This document shows positions 42,428-51,868 of a DNA stretch of 64,000 nt, piece after piece. The notes beneath the pieces were generated by a model. It was not told the DNA's origin. It did not search any database and saw nothing but the letters and a program-made list of their open reading frames with translations. The DNA is taken from assembly GCF_030733745.1 (NCBI RefSeq), contig NZ_JASHIK010000006.1, forward strand, positions 1 through 64,000, read 5' to 3'. Made by a program: the position numbers and the translations under genes. Source of the DNA: Stappia sp. MMSF_3263. GTDB taxonomy: Bacteria; Pseudomonadota; Alphaproteobacteria; Rhizobiales; Stappiaceae. Every line of letters starts with the position of its first letter. The stretch's first letter is position 1.

Positions 42428-44404
42428 TCAGTTCGAGGCAGCCGGCGCGGCCGCCTGCCCCATCGATTTGAGCACATCGCCGGTCACCCGGTCGACAAGC
42501 GCATCGGCCGCCAGCCGGGCCCGCGCATCGGCGACCCATCCGGCGCCGGCCGAGCGCACATCCTCCGGCAACTCGTCATAGGCCTCAAGCGCGCCGGCGA
42601 AGTCGCCGCGCCCGACACGCGCCTCCATACGGCCGAGCGCCGCCTGCGGGGTTGCCGCGTCGCTCTCGCCCGGCTGGCGGACCGACACCAGCGAGCGGGC
42701 GTTGGAGAGCAGGCTGTCGACGAGATCGCCTTCGGCCGGCGCATCCATGGCAGCCGACATCCGCCGCGCCGCCGCCGCGAACTCCTCGCGCAGGGCCGTG
42801 CGCGTCGGCACGCCCGCCTGCGCCCGCGCCGTGAGGTCCGAAAGATCGGTGCCCTGCGGCAGTACCGAGGCAACGGCAGCCAGTTCCGTGGCGAAGGGGG
42901 CACCGCGGTCCATCGCCGACTTCAACGCCGAGACGGCCACCGCCCGGGCGGCTGTCTCGCGCGCGCTGGCATCGCCCATCTGCGCCTCGATCGGAGCAAT
43001 GCGCTCTTCCAGCGCCGCAAGACGCGTACTCACATCCTTCAACCCGGTGTCCAGCCGCGCTTCCAGTGCCGACTGGCCCTTGCCGAGCGTGTCGAGATCG
43101 CCGCCGAGCGCGGCAACCTGCCCCTTCGTGCTGTCGAACGCCTGTTGGAGCGCGGCGGTTCCCTCGTTCAGGCTCGCGATCTCGCCTTCTACGGCCTCGA
43201 GACCCGCTGCGTCACCGCTCAGTCCTTCAAGCGTCGCCGCCTGCTCGCCTTGCGTCTTCGCCAGCCCCTCGACCGATTGCACGAGCTTTGCCTGCGCGTC
43301 CTGGAGGCTGGCAAGCCCGGCGCTCTCACCCGCCCCGTCAGAGGAGACGAAACGGCGCAACTCGGAAAGCCCGTTCTCGATCTCGGCGATGCGGGACGAG
43401 GCTTCCTGCGAAATCGACGAGGAGGCCCCGCCGGCAAGGCCCTCAAGCGTGGCTTCAAGCTCGGAAATGCGCGTGCGCACCGCCGCCATGTCGTTCGTGG
43501 CGCCGGATGCCGCTTCCTGGCCCTGGCTGAGTTCGGCGATCCGGGTCTCGAGCCCGGAAACGCGGTTCTGCGCTTCCGCGATCACGGTCCGCAGTTCGGC
43601 GGAAGGCGCCGGGGCCGGCAGCAGCCCGGCCTTGCCCGCGCCCCAGGCACCGGCAAGCGCGACGACGCCGCCGACCAGCGAGGCGGCGATCAGACCGCCG
43701 AGGCCGGTCGAGGACCGAGGCGCATCATCCCTGCCTGCCGCCGGTCCGGTCCTCGTCGAGGCGGGGGACGAATCCGGGCGCGGTGGCGAGGATGCCTGCT
43801 TTTCGGATGCTGCGGCGGAAGACGCACTCGCCGAGGACGCAGCGCCCGCTTTCGCGTCGGCCGCCGTCCCGGATGAAGGCCTGGCAGGATCGCTCGCGGC
43901 GGACGCACCGGCGGCGGATGCGGCCGGTTTCGGCGAGGCGGTAGACGCGCTCGCCCCCGCTGTCGCCCCGCCCGCCGTGTCTGGCCGGGGAACATCCCCG
44001 GACTTTGGTGAGGCCGAAGCGGTCTGCGCGGCCGTCGCACCGGACGCCTTGGTCTCCGCCGGCTTCGCCCCGGACGCAGAAGCGCCGGATGTTGCAGTCG
44101 GTTTGGTGTCGCCGGCCTTCGCGGAGGCCGCGCCCGCGGGAGCCGAATCCGGCTTCTGCACGCCGGGCTTTGCCTGTGCCGTGCCGCCGGCACTACCTGA
44201 GCCGGAAGCAGGGCCGGAGCCCGGCGTCGCCGGCCGTGACGATGCGGCAGCTGCTGAAGCGGGAGCCTCGCCGGACTTGCCGGCATTCACTTCCCTGGCT
44301 TCCAGGTCGATGGTCACCGGCTTGCGCTGCGAGCCGCCGGCGGGTTTGCTCGCGCCCTTGGGCGAGGCGGTCTTCGGATCCGGCTTCTTGCTGTCGGCAG
44401 CCAT
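42428..44404 (-). CDS. Mitofilin (Mic60) family inner-membrane protein
   Basis: A 658-residue protein: a long Ala/Ser/Pro/Gly-rich cytosolic segment (1-230), one membrane segment (LGGLIAASLVGGVVALAGAWG, about 232-255), an extended coiled coil (about 265-500; RISELEATLEGLAG, ARLDTGLKDVSTRLAALEERI) and a C-terminal helical domain (FATELAAVASVLPQGTDL, QPGESDAATPQAALGRMEARVGRGDFAGALE) that corresponds to the mitofilin signature. Alphaproteobacterial Mic60, encoded beside hemD/hemY, shapes the inner membrane and is the ancestor of the mitochondrial MICOS component. ATG 44404 was chosen over 44449 (MARQ) because the latter adds unlike sequence. Confidence 0.82.
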   Translation of the reverse strand: MAADSKKPDPKTASPKGASKPAGGSQRKPVTIDLEAREVNAGKSGEAPASAAAASSRPATPGSGPASGSGSAGGTAQAKPGVQKPDSAPAGAASAKAGDTKPTATSGASASGAKPAETKASGATAAQTASASPKSGDVPRPDTAGGATAGASASTASPKPAASAAGASAASDPARPSSGTAADAKAGAASSASASSAAASEKQASSPPRPDSSPASTRTGPAAGRDDAPRSSTGLGGLIAASLVGGVVALAGAWGAGKAGLLPAPAPSAELRTVIAEAQNRVSGLETRIAELSQGQEAASGATNDMAAVRTRISELEATLEGLAGGASSSISQEASSRIAEIENGLSELRRFVSSDGAGESAGLASLQDAQAKLVQSVEGLAKTQGEQAATLEGLSGDAAGLEAVEGEIASLNEGTAALQQAFDSTKGQVAALGGDLDTLGKGQSALEARLDTGLKDVSTRLAALEERIAPIEAQMGDASARETAARAVAVSALKSAMDRGAPFATELAAVASVLPQGTDLSDLTARAQAGVPTRTALREEFAAAARRMSAAMDAPAEGDLVDSLLSNARSLVSVRQPGESDAATPQAALGRMEARVGRGDFAGALEAYDELPEDVRSAGAGWVADARARLAADALVDRVTGDVLKSMGQAAAPAASN

Positions 44405-44564
44405 GGATGGTCTCTCCCTTGCGGTCATGCGCCCGTCCTGCCGCGCCATGGCGGCTTCGCGTTGCCCGCCCCACTATAGCGCGAGCCGGCGCGGACTTCA
44501 GATCCTTCGTCCTATGCCTTTGTCTATGTTCGCCGCTTTCGCGGTGCAAAACAAATCTGGTGTC

Positions 44565-45287
44565 TCACAACTCCCCCGCCGGCAGCAGGTCGAGAAGCGC
44601 GTCCTCCTCGCAGCGCTCGGCCACCACGACGGTCCCCAAGCCCTCCAACGGCTCTCCCGCCTGACCTGAGATTGCCAGGAAACGGAAGTCCGGGCGGTCC
44701 CCCCAGCAACGCAGGGCGCTGGAAAGGGCAAGCGCGGACCGCCGCGAGTAGACAGGAGCAATGACGGGATGCCCGTCGTCATCCGCCGCAAGGGCGGACC
44801 GCTCCGCGTCCGGGATCGCATTGAGCCGCTCCATCGCATAGGTCTCCACCAGCCGGCATTCGAAACCCCGCCGGGCAAGCGTGCCGGCGAGGTCTCCGGA
44901 CCGCTCCCGCCCGGCCAGATACAGGATTGGCGCGCGGGGGCAGGCCCCGTCGATCAGCCGGATAAGATCGGAGAGCGTGCCGCCCGCCTCCGCGACCATC
45001 TCGAACCCCGCCGCGCGCGCTGCCAGTGCCGTTGCCGCGCCCACGGCAAAGACCGGCAGATGCAGATAGGGCGCGAGGCGACCCGTGCCGGCCATGGCCT
45101 CGAGACTGCGCGCGCTGGTCACCGCAACGGCGCCGACATCGCCGGGCTCGGGCAGGGCATTGCCGTCGGGCGGCACCGGCCGGAAGACAAGCAGCGGCGC
45201 CACATGCACCCGATGGCCAAGCGCCGCGATCCGTGCGGCGCTGCGCGCGGCGGCCGGCATCGGTCGCGTCACCAGAACCCGCGCCAT
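44565..45287 (-). CDS. hemD: Uroporphyrinogen-III synthase
   Basis: Closes and inverts ring D of hydroxymethylbilane to give uroporphyrinogen III. The 240-residue protein is divergent, as usual in this family, but shows MARVLVTRPMPAAARSAARI, VAVTSARSLEAMA, VFAVGAATALAARAAGFEMV and YLAGRERSGDLAGTL, matching the two-domain HemD pattern. The ATG lies five bases after the hemC stop, so the two genes are coupled. Identification is firm from family pattern and context. Confidence 0.88.
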   Translation of the reverse strand: MARVLVTRPMPAAARSAARIAALGHRVHVAPLLVFRPVPPDGNALPEPGDVGAVAVTSARSLEAMAGTGRLAPYLHLPVFAVGAATALAARAAGFEMVAEAGGTLSDLIRLIDGACPRAPILYLAGRERSGDLAGTLARRGFECRLVETYAMERLNAIPDAERSALAADDDGHPVIAPVYSRRSALALSSALRCWGDRPDFRFLAISGQAGEPLEGLGTVVVAERCEEDALLDLLPAGEL

Positions 45288-45292
45288 CCTCC

Positions 45293-46228
45293 TCACCCGG
45301 AGAAGAAGCCGGGACCGCCACGGCGCTTCAGCTCGGCGCCGGCGTCCCTGCCGATTGCTTCGGCGTCGGCCGGCGCGCCCACGCGCGTGGTCTCGTGCTG
45401 GGTGCGCCCGTCCGGCGTCAGGATCAGCCCGGCGAACCGCAGCTCGCCTTCGACCAGCCTGGCCAGTCCGCCGATCGGCGTCCGGCAGGAGCCGTCGAGC
45501 ACCCGCAGGAACGCCCGCTCGGCGACAAGGCAGGTCTCGGTCTCGGCGTGATGGATGGCGGCAAGCAGATCGCGCGTCCTTGCATCGTCGACGCGCGCCT
45601 CGATGCAGATCGCGCCCTGGCCGACGGCGGGAAGGAACTCGTCCGTCCCGATCACCGAGGTCACCACCTCGCCAAGGCCGAGCCGTTTCAGCCCGGCATG
45701 GGCCAGCAGCGTGGCATCGACAACCCCGTCGGCCAGCTTCTGCAGCCGCGTCTGCACGTTGCCGCGATACATGACCACGTCGATGTCGGGACGCAGCCGC
45801 TTGATCATCGCCTGCCGGCGCAGGCTGGAGGAGCCGACCACCGCGCCGTGCGGCAGGTCCTGCAGGCGCGCCGCCTTGTGGGAGATGAAGGCGTCGCGCA
45901 CATCCTCGCGCGGCAGGAAGGCAACCAGGTCCAGCCCCTCGGGCAGCACCGTCGGCATGTCCTTCGACGAATGCACGGCGATGTCGATCCCGCCCTCGAG
46001 CATCGCCGCCTCGATCTCCTTGGTGAACAGCCCCTTGCCGCCGACCTCGGACAGCGGCCGGTCCTGGATACGGTCTCCCGATGTCTTGATGACGACGATC
46101 TCGAACGCGTCTTCGGCAAGGCCATGGGCACGCATCAGCCGGTCGCGCGTCTCGTGGGCCTGGGCCAGCGCCAGGGCGCTGCCGCGCGTGCCGATGCGCA
46201 AGGGAGAAGCGGAATGTTTTGTTTGCAA
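45293..46228 (-). CDS. hemC: Hydroxymethylbilane synthase (porphobilinogen deaminase)
   Basis: Polymerises four porphobilinogens in tetrapyrrole synthesis. The 311-residue protein starts [24 protein letters not shown], has [15 protein letters not shown], the arginine motif GSSSLRRQA and the dipyrromethane-cofactor cysteine in [20 protein letters not shown] 46228 was chosen because rhizobial HemC proteins begin MQTK...RIGTRGS; ATGs at 46276 and 46300 in frame would overlap or abut the divergent tsaD start. Confidence 0.92.
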   Translation of the reverse strand: MQTKHSASPLRIGTRGSALALAQAHETRDRLMRAHGLAEDAFEIVVIKTSGDRIQDRPLSEVGGKGLFTKEIEAAMLEGGIDIAVHSSKDMPTVLPEGLDLVAFLPREDVRDAFISHKAARLQDLPHGAVVGSSSLRRQAMIKRLRPDIDVVMYRGNVQTRLQKLADGVVDATLLAHAGLKRLGLGEVVTSVIGTDEFLPAVGQGAICIEARVDDARTRDLLAAIHHAETETCLVAERAFLRVLDGSCRTPIGGLARLVEGELRFAGLILTPDGRTQHETTRVGAPADAEAIGRDAGAELKRRGGPGFFSG

Positions 46229-46278
46229 GGATATCGGTCCTGGTGTTACGCGGGTGGCGTCCGACAGGCGGAACATGA

Positions 46279-47433
46279 ATGATAAGCCCTGATACCGCAT
46301 CGGCCAATGCAGCCGAAACCAATTTCCGGTCCGGCGGCGCCATTACGGTCCTCGGCATCGAGACGAGCTGCGACGAAACCGCGGCAGCCCTCGTGCGGCT
46401 CCGCGCCGATGGCGGGCGCGACATTCTGTCCGACATCATCCGCTCGCAGACCGCGGATCATGCCGCCTTCGGCGGCGTCGTGCCGGAAATCGCAGCCCGC
46501 GCCCATATCCGCATCCTCGACAGGCTGGTCGCCGCGGCCCTGGCCGAGGCCGGTCTCGGTTTTGCCGATCTCGATGCGATCGCCGCGACCGCCGGCCCCG
46601 GCCTGATCGGCGGCGTCATCGTCGGGCTGACGACGGCAAAGGCCATCGCGCTGGCATGCGACAGGCCGCTTGTCGCCGTCAATCACCTGGAAGGTCACGC
46701 CCTGACCGCGCGGCTCACCGACGATGTCGCCTTTCCCTATCTGTTGCTGCTTGTCTCGGGCGGTCATACCCAGTTCCTGCTGGTCGAGGGCGTCGGACGC
46801 TACCGCCGCCTCGGCTCGACCATCGACGATGCGCTCGGCGAGGCCTTCGACAAGACCGCAAAGCTGCTCCAGCTTGGCTTTCCCGGCGGCCCGGCCGTGG
46901 AACGCGCCGCCCGCGGCGGTGATCCGCGACGATTTTCCCTGCCCCGCCCCATGCTTGACCGCCCGGGGGCCGACCTCTCCTTCGCCGGCCTCAAGACCGC
47001 CGTGCGCACCGCAGCCCACGCCGCCGCCCCGTTGGCGCCTGCCGATATCGCCGACCTTTGCGCCGGCTTCCAGGCTGCCGTCACCGACGTCATCGGCGAA
47101 AAGAGCCGGCGCGCGCTGGCGCTGTTCGCCGCCGAATACCCGCAAGTCGATCCGGTGCTGGTCGTCGCCGGCGGTGTCGCCGCCAACACCGCCATCCGCG
47201 CCCGGCTCGACGAAGAGGCGCGCCGGGCAGGCGCCCGCCTGATCGCGCCGCCGGCCCGGCTTTGCACCGACAACGCGGCGATGATCGCCTGGGCCGGGAT
47301 CGAACGGCTGGTGGCCGCGCGCGCGGCCGGCGTGGTGCTGGATGACCGCGATGCCAGTGCGCGTCCGCGCTGGCCGCTCGACACACAGACAGCCAGCCTC
47401 TTCGGTTCGGGGCGAAAGGGAGCCAAGGCGTGA
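46279..47433 (+). CDS. tsaD: tRNA N6-threonylcarbamoyladenosine transferase
   Basis: Makes t6A at position 37 of ANN-decoding tRNAs together with TsaB/TsaE. The 384-residue ASKHA-fold protein has [28 protein letters not shown], the metal-binding H136-x3-H140 in [18 protein letters not shown] and [17 protein letters not shown]. Divergent from hemC across a roughly 50-base gap that must hold both promoters. First gene of a compact run with the Nudix and gpsA genes. Confidence 0.95.
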   Translation: MISPDTASANAAETNFRSGGAITVLGIETSCDETAAALVRLRADGGRDILSDIIRSQTADHAAFGGVVPEIAARAHIRILDRLVAAALAEAGLGFADLDAIAATAGPGLIGGVIVGLTTAKAIALACDRPLVAVNHLEGHALTARLTDDVAFPYLLLLVSGGHTQFLLVEGVGRYRRLGSTIDDALGEAFDKTAKLLQLGFPGGPAVERAARGGDPRRFSLPRPMLDRPGADLSFAGLKTAVRTAAHAAAPLAPADIADLCAGFQAAVTDVIGEKSRRALALFAAEYPQVDPVLVVAGGVAANTAIRARLDEEARRAGARLIAPPARLCTDNAAMIAWAGIERLVAARAAGVVLDDRDASARPRWPLDTQTASLFGSGRKGAKA

Positions 47434-47951
47434 ACGATCCGCGTTTCTTCGAGGGCACCGTCTGCGACCGCCTGCCCGAGCGCTTCGACCGGCTCAAGCA
47501 CAAGGCCTATATCTACCTGACCTGCGGCCGCGAACTGCTGGTCTTCCGCCAGCCGGACCAGCCGGAAGTCGGCCTGCAGGTGCCCGGCGGCACCGTCGAT
47601 CCCGGCGAAAGCCACCTGATTGCCGCCTGCCGCGAGTTTCGCGAAGAGACAGGCCTCGTCATGCAGCAGGCGCTCGACATGCTCGGCGAACAGACCGTCC
47701 TCTTCGACAACGCCCAGGGCCGCGACATCCACGCCCGCCGTCTCTATCACGCCCGGTTGCGCAAGGGTGCCGCACGGCGCGAACGCTGGCAGCATTTCGA
47801 GATGACACCCTCCGCCGGCGGCGACCCGATCCGCTTCGAGCTGTTCTGGATCGATGTGTCCCAGGCGCTTGCCCTTGGCGCGACGCGCTTCTTCACCGGC
47901 TTCCACGCACCGCTCGGCGAGCTTGGCAGGCGGCTGGAGCAAGAAGCATGA
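47430..47951 (+). CDS. Nudix hydrolase
   Basis: A 173-residue cytosolic hydrolase with a complete Nudix box, [23 protein letters not shown], fitting G-x5-E-x7-REUxEExGU. The substrate (a nucleoside diphosphate linked to another group) cannot be told. Its start overlaps the tsaD stop by four bases, and its stop overlaps the gpsA start, so it is translationally coupled on both sides. Confidence 0.88.
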   Translation: MNDPRFFEGTVCDRLPERFDRLKHKAYIYLTCGRELLVFRQPDQPEVGLQVPGGTVDPGESHLIAACREFREETGLVMQQALDMLGEQTVLFDNAQGRDIHARRLYHARLRKGAARRERWQHFEMTPSAGGDPIRFELFWIDVSQALALGATRFFTGFHAPLGELGRRLEQEA

Positions 47952-48964
47952 GCGGTCAGCACCAGCCGGTCGCCATCGACCGGATCGCCGTCATCGGCGG
48001 CGGCGCCTGGGCCAGCGCGCTGGCGCTCACCGCCGCACGCGCCGGGCGCCAGGTGATGCTCTGGGCCCGCGATCCGCGAACGGTGCAGGCAATCAACGCG
48101 GGAGAGGGCAATCCGGCCTACCTCCCGGGCATAGCCTTCGACCGGGCAATCACGGCAACCGGGGATCTCGGCGTGGCGCTCGAACGCGCCGACGCCGTGC
48201 TGCTGGTGACGCCCGCGCAGACAACGCGGGCGATGGCGGAAGCGCTCGCGCCGCATCTCGCGCCGGCGACGCCGGTCGTTCTGTGCGCCAAGGGCATCGA
48301 ACGCGACACCGGCCTGCTGCTCGGCGAGGTGCTGAGCCAGGCAGCGCCCGCGTGCCGACCCGCCGTTCTCTCCGGCCCGAGCTTCGCCGGTGACGTGGCG
48401 CGCGGCCTGCCAACCGCCGTGACGCTGGCCGCCGCGGACGGCGACCTTGCCGACGCGCTCTCGCAAGCCCTGGCCGGCACCCAGTTCCGCCCCTATGCCT
48501 CGACAGACCTTGTCGGCGTGCAGGTCGGCGGCGCGCTGAAGAACGTGCTGGCGATCGCCTGCGGCGCCGTGGCCGGCAAGGGCTGGGGGGCAAGCGCGCT
48601 GGCAGCGCTCACCGCGCGTGGCTTCGCCGAGCTGACACGGCTGGGCCTTGCCCTCGGCGCAAGGCCGGAAACGCTGACAGGCCTCTCCGGTCTGGGCGAT
48701 CTCGTGCTGACCTGTTCCTCGCCGCAGTCGAGGAACTTCGCCTTCGGTCTTGCGCTGGGAGAAGGCCGCAGCGTGGCGGAGCTTGCCGCCGGAGGCAAGC
48801 TTGCCGAGGGTGTCCATTCCGCCGCAATTGCCGTCGACCTGGCCGCCCGGCACGGCATCGAGATGCCGATCGGCGCGGCCGTGTCCGCCGTCCTTGAAGG
48901 GCGCATCGGCCTCGACGCGGCGCTGACCGGCCTGATGACCCGCCCCTTGCGCCGCGAGGCGTGA
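47948..48964 (+). CDS. gpsA: NAD(P)-dependent glycerol-3-phosphate dehydrogenase
   Basis: Reduces dihydroxyacetone phosphate to sn-glycerol-3-phosphate for phospholipid synthesis. The 338-residue protein has the dinucleotide motif [45 protein letters not shown], the catalytic lysine region [16 protein letters not shown] and the substrate-side [22 protein letters not shown]. Length normal. ATGA overlap with the Nudix gene. Confidence 0.95.
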   Translation: MSGQHQPVAIDRIAVIGGGAWASALALTAARAGRQVMLWARDPRTVQAINAGEGNPAYLPGIAFDRAITATGDLGVALERADAVLLVTPAQTTRAMAEALAPHLAPATPVVLCAKGIERDTGLLLGEVLSQAAPACRPAVLSGPSFAGDVARGLPTAVTLAAADGDLADALSQALAGTQFRPYASTDLVGVQVGGALKNVLAIACGAVAGKGWGASALAALTARGFAELTRLGLALGARPETLTGLSGLGDLVLTCSSPQSRNFAFGLALGEGRSVAELAAGGKLAEGVHSAAIAVDLAARHGIEMPIGAAVSAVLEGRIGLDAALTGLMTRPLRREA

Positions 48965-49062
48965 CCGCGCCTCGCGCGGGCACCGGCTTGCGGCCGCTGG
49001 CGAACCGGTTATCTATGGCCGCACAGTCTTTTGCGCATCATCCGAAATCAGGAAGGACCATC

Positions 49063-49350
49063 ATGCTCTATGCCCTGATCTGCACCGACAAGCCCGGTGC
49101 CCTGCAGACCCGTCTCGACAACCGCGCCGACCACCTCGCCTTTCTCAAGGCGATGGGCGACAAGCTCAAGGCCGCCGGCCCCTTTCTCGACGACGACGGC
49201 GGCATGACCGGCTCGCTGGTGGTGATCGAGGCCGCCAATCGCGACGAGGCGCTCGCCGTCGCCTCCGAGGATCCTTACGCCCGCGCCGGTCTGTTCGAAA
49301 GCGTCGAGATCCGGCCGTGGAACTGGGTCATCAAGAACCCGGAGGCCTGA
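49063..49350 (+). CDS. YciI family protein
   Basis: A 95-residue small protein starting MLYALICTDKPGALQTR, with ADHLAFLKAMGDKLKAAGPF and GSLVVIEAANRDEALAVASEDPYARAGLF, the YCII dimeric ferredoxin-like fold. Its function in the cell is not established; some relatives act as small dehydratase/hydrolase-like enzymes. AGGAAGGA precedes the ATG at 49063. Frame is open back to the gpsA end but that part does not resemble the family. Confidence 0.88.
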   Translation: MLYALICTDKPGALQTRLDNRADHLAFLKAMGDKLKAAGPFLDDDGGMTGSLVVIEAANRDEALAVASEDPYARAGLFESVEIRPWNWVIKNPEA

Positions 49351-49353
49351 CGC

Positions 49354-49776
49354 ATGCGCTACTGGCTGTTCAAGTCCGAACCGGACAAGTGGTCCTGGGA
49401 CAAGCAGAAGGCAAAGGGCGAGGCCGGCGAACAATGGGACGGCGTGCGCAACTACCAGGCGCGCAACAACATGCGCGAGATGAAGCTCGGCGACCGCGGC
49501 TTCTTCTACCATTCCAATGACGGCAAGGAGGTCGTCGGCATCGTCGAGGTCTGCGCCCTGGCCCATCCCGACACGACGACCGACGATCCGCGCTGGGAAT
49601 GCGTGGACATCAAGGCGGTTCGCGACGTGCCGAAACCGGTGACCCTCGCCGACGTCAAGGCCGAGCCGAGGCTTGCGCAAATGGCGCTCGTCACGTCGAT
49701 GCGCCTGTCGGTGCAGCCGGTGACGGAGGAGGAATGGAAGATCGTCTGCGAGATGGGCGGCGTGACCGACGCATGA
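49354..49776 (+). CDS. EVE domain protein
   Basis: A 140-residue single-domain protein matching the EVE fold of the PUA superfamily: RYWLFKSEPDKWSWDKQ, WDGVRNYQARNNMREM, GDRGFFYHSNDGKEVVGIVEV and DPRWECVDIKAVRDVPKPV. EVE domains bind modified nucleobases (for example 5-hydroxymethylcytosine in some defence systems), but this standalone form in a housekeeping run is widespread and of unknown role. Starts three bases after the YciI stop. Confidence 0.9.
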   Translation: MRYWLFKSEPDKWSWDKQKAKGEAGEQWDGVRNYQARNNMREMKLGDRGFFYHSNDGKEVVGIVEVCALAHPDTTTDDPRWECVDIKAVRDVPKPVTLADVKAEPRLAQMALVTSMRLSVQPVTEEEWKIVCEMGGVTDA

Positions 49777-50441
49777 CGCCGCCGGTCGATCCGCGCGCCT
49801 TCGTGCTGGCGAACACGCGGGTCCACCGGGTGCCGCATGCGCCGGAAATCCGGCTGCATCTTGCCGACGAGGCGGTGGCGCTGTGGCAGAAGACCGAGGA
49901 CGATCTCGGCGCCATCGGCCTGCCGCCGCCCTTCTGGGCCTTCGCCTGGGCCGGCGGACAGGCGCTCGCCCGCTACCTGCTCGACAATCCGGGCACGGTC
50001 GCAGGGCGCAGCGTCCACGACTTCGCCACCGGCTCCGGGCTTGCCGCAATCGCCGCCGTACTGGCCGGTGCCACGTCGGTCACCGCCTGCGACATCGACC
50101 GTTTCGCGCTCGCCGCGACCCGTCTCAACATGGAGCTGAACGGCGTCGACTTCGAACTTTCCGGCGAGGACCCGCTCGACCTGCCGCCACCGCGCGCCGA
50201 GGTGATCCTGACCGGCGACGTCTTCTACGAAAAACCGATGGCGATCCGGGTACTTGCCTGGGCCGACCGGGCGCTCGCCGCCGGGTCGCGTGTGCTGGTC
50301 GGCGATCCGGGCCGAGCCTACCTGCCCAGGGAGAGGCTCGAATGTCTCGCCACCTATGACGTACCGGTGAACCGGTCGCTCGAGGACTTCGAGATCAAGC
50401 GCTCCAGCGTGTTCGAGCTGCACACACCGTCCCTGGCCTGA
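49773..50441 (+). CDS. SAM-dependent methyltransferase, ETF-beta lysine methyltransferase-like
   Basis: A 222-residue class I methyltransferase. LPPPFWAFAWAGGQALARYLLDNP (about 50-73), VHDFATGSGLAAIAAVLAGA (the SAM loop), ACDIDRFALAATRLNMELNG and the catalytic-site LTGDVFYEKPMA resemble METTL20/ETFB-lysine methyltransferases, which modify the beta subunit of electron transfer flavoprotein. Alphaproteobacterial homologues are known. Its ATG overlaps the EVE gene stop (ATGA). Confidence 0.82.
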   Translation: MTPPVDPRAFVLANTRVHRVPHAPEIRLHLADEAVALWQKTEDDLGAIGLPPPFWAFAWAGGQALARYLLDNPGTVAGRSVHDFATGSGLAAIAAVLAGATSVTACDIDRFALAATRLNMELNGVDFELSGEDPLDLPPPRAEVILTGDVFYEKPMAIRVLAWADRALAAGSRVLVGDPGRAYLPRERLECLATYDVPVNRSLEDFEIKRSSVFELHTPSLA

Positions 50442-50595
50442 CGCAGCGGCGTGCTCGAAACCGGCGACTGATGCAGCCGAAATCACCGTCGGGACTTGCG
50501 CGCCGGCCCGTTTTCGGCGTCAGATACGGCCCTCTTCGCGGCCATGTCGGCAATTTCGCCGCACTCCGCCCATCCGACAGCTTTCGAGGACCGTC

Positions 50596-51765
50596 ATGCC
50601 GATCATCAATCGTTTCGCCGACCTCTCCGAGGAAATCACCGAGTGGCGTCGCGACATCCATGCCCATCCGGAATTGCTCTATGACACGCATCGCACCTCC
50701 GAAGTGGTCGCCGACAAACTGAAGGCCTTCGGCGTCGACGAGATCGCCACCGGCATCGGCCGCACCGGCGTCGTCGGCGTGATCAAGGGCCGCAACACCG
50801 GCTCGGGCAAGGTGATCGGCCTGCGCGCCGACATGGACGCGCTGCCGCTCGACGAGATCACCGGCAAGCCCTATGCCTCGACCGTCCCCGGCAAGATGCA
50901 CGCCTGCGGCCATGACGGCCACACCGCCATGCTGCTGGGCGCGGCCAAGTATCTCTCCGAGACCCGCAATTTCGACGGCACCGTGGTGGTCATCTTCCAG
51001 CCGGCGGAAGAGGGCGGGGCCGGCGCCAAGGCGATGATCGAGGACGGGTTGATGGACCGCTTCGGCATCCAGGAAGTCTACGGCATGCACAACATGCCCG
51101 GCGCGCCGGTCGGCACGTTCCACATCCGCCCGGGCTCGATCATGGCGGCTGCCGACCGCATCCAGATCGACATCGAAGGCGTCGGCGGCCACGCGGCCAA
51201 GCCGAACGACGTGGTCGACACCATTCTCGTCGGCAGCCACATCGTCCAGGCGGTCCAGTCGATCGCCAGCCGCAATGTCGATCCGCTGAAGTCCGTGGTT
51301 GTCTCGATCACCACCTTCAACGCCGGCTTCACCGACAACGTCATCCCGCAAACGGCCGTGCTGCGCGGCACGGTGCGCACGCTCGACGCGGATGTGCGCG
51401 ATCTCGCCGAAAAGCGGCTGAAGGAGATCGTGCCGACAATCGCCGCCGCCTTCGGCGCCAAGGCGAGCGTCAACTACATTCGCGACTACCCGATCACGGT
51501 CAACCACGAGGCCCAGACCGACTTCGCCGTCGGCATCGCCCGCGACATCGCCGGATCGGACAATGTGGTGACGGACGTCGCCCCGACCATGGGCGGCGAG
51601 GATTTCTCCTTCATGCTGCAGGAGCGCCCCGGCGCCTTCATCTTCGCCGGAAACGGCGACAGCGCGATGCTTCATCATCCCGCCTACGACTTCAACGACG
51701 AGCTGATTCCGGTCGGCTGCTCCTACTGGGTAAAGCTCGTCGAGACGGCGATGCCGGCGGGTTGA
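50596..51765 (+). CDS. M20 family amidohydrolase (hippurate hydrolase type)
   Basis: A 389-residue metallo-amidohydrolase: EITEWRRDIHAHPELLYDTH, RADMDALPLDE, the metal-site MHACGHDGHTAMLLGAAKYL, PAEEGGAGAKAMIEDG and MHNMPGAPVG, as in HipO/indole-acetyl-amino-acid hydrolase-like proteins, and the GGEDFSFMLQERPGAF metal ligand near the C-terminus. It would hydrolyse an N-acylated amino acid. The substrate is not identifiable. No clear operon partner. Confidence 0.9.
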   Translation: MPIINRFADLSEEITEWRRDIHAHPELLYDTHRTSEVVADKLKAFGVDEIATGIGRTGVVGVIKGRNTGSGKVIGLRADMDALPLDEITGKPYASTVPGKMHACGHDGHTAMLLGAAKYLSETRNFDGTVVVIFQPAEEGGAGAKAMIEDGLMDRFGIQEVYGMHNMPGAPVGTFHIRPGSIMAAADRIQIDIEGVGGHAAKPNDVVDTILVGSHIVQAVQSIASRNVDPLKSVVVSITTFNAGFTDNVIPQTAVLRGTVRTLDADVRDLAEKRLKEIVPTIAAAFGAKASVNYIRDYPITVNHEAQTDFAVGIARDIAGSDNVVTDVAPTMGGEDFSFMLQERPGAFIFAGNGDSAMLHHPAYDFNDELIPVGCSYWVKLVETAMPAG

Positions 51766-51812
51766 CGACACTGCATGGCCGGCGCGGGGACAGACCCATG
51801 CCCCCGCCCCGC

Positions 51813-51868
51813 GCCCATGACCTCATGCCCGTGACCCTGCGCCGATGACCTTGCGCCCATGACCCCTG
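51813..51868. repeat. Four 14-bp imperfect tandem repeats across a start codon
   Basis: Units start at 51813, 51827, 51841 and 51855 and share GCCNRTGACC. Each carries an ATG or GTG at the same place; since 14 is not a multiple of three, only the ATG of the fourth unit (51859) is in frame with the following gene. Confidence 0.7.
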
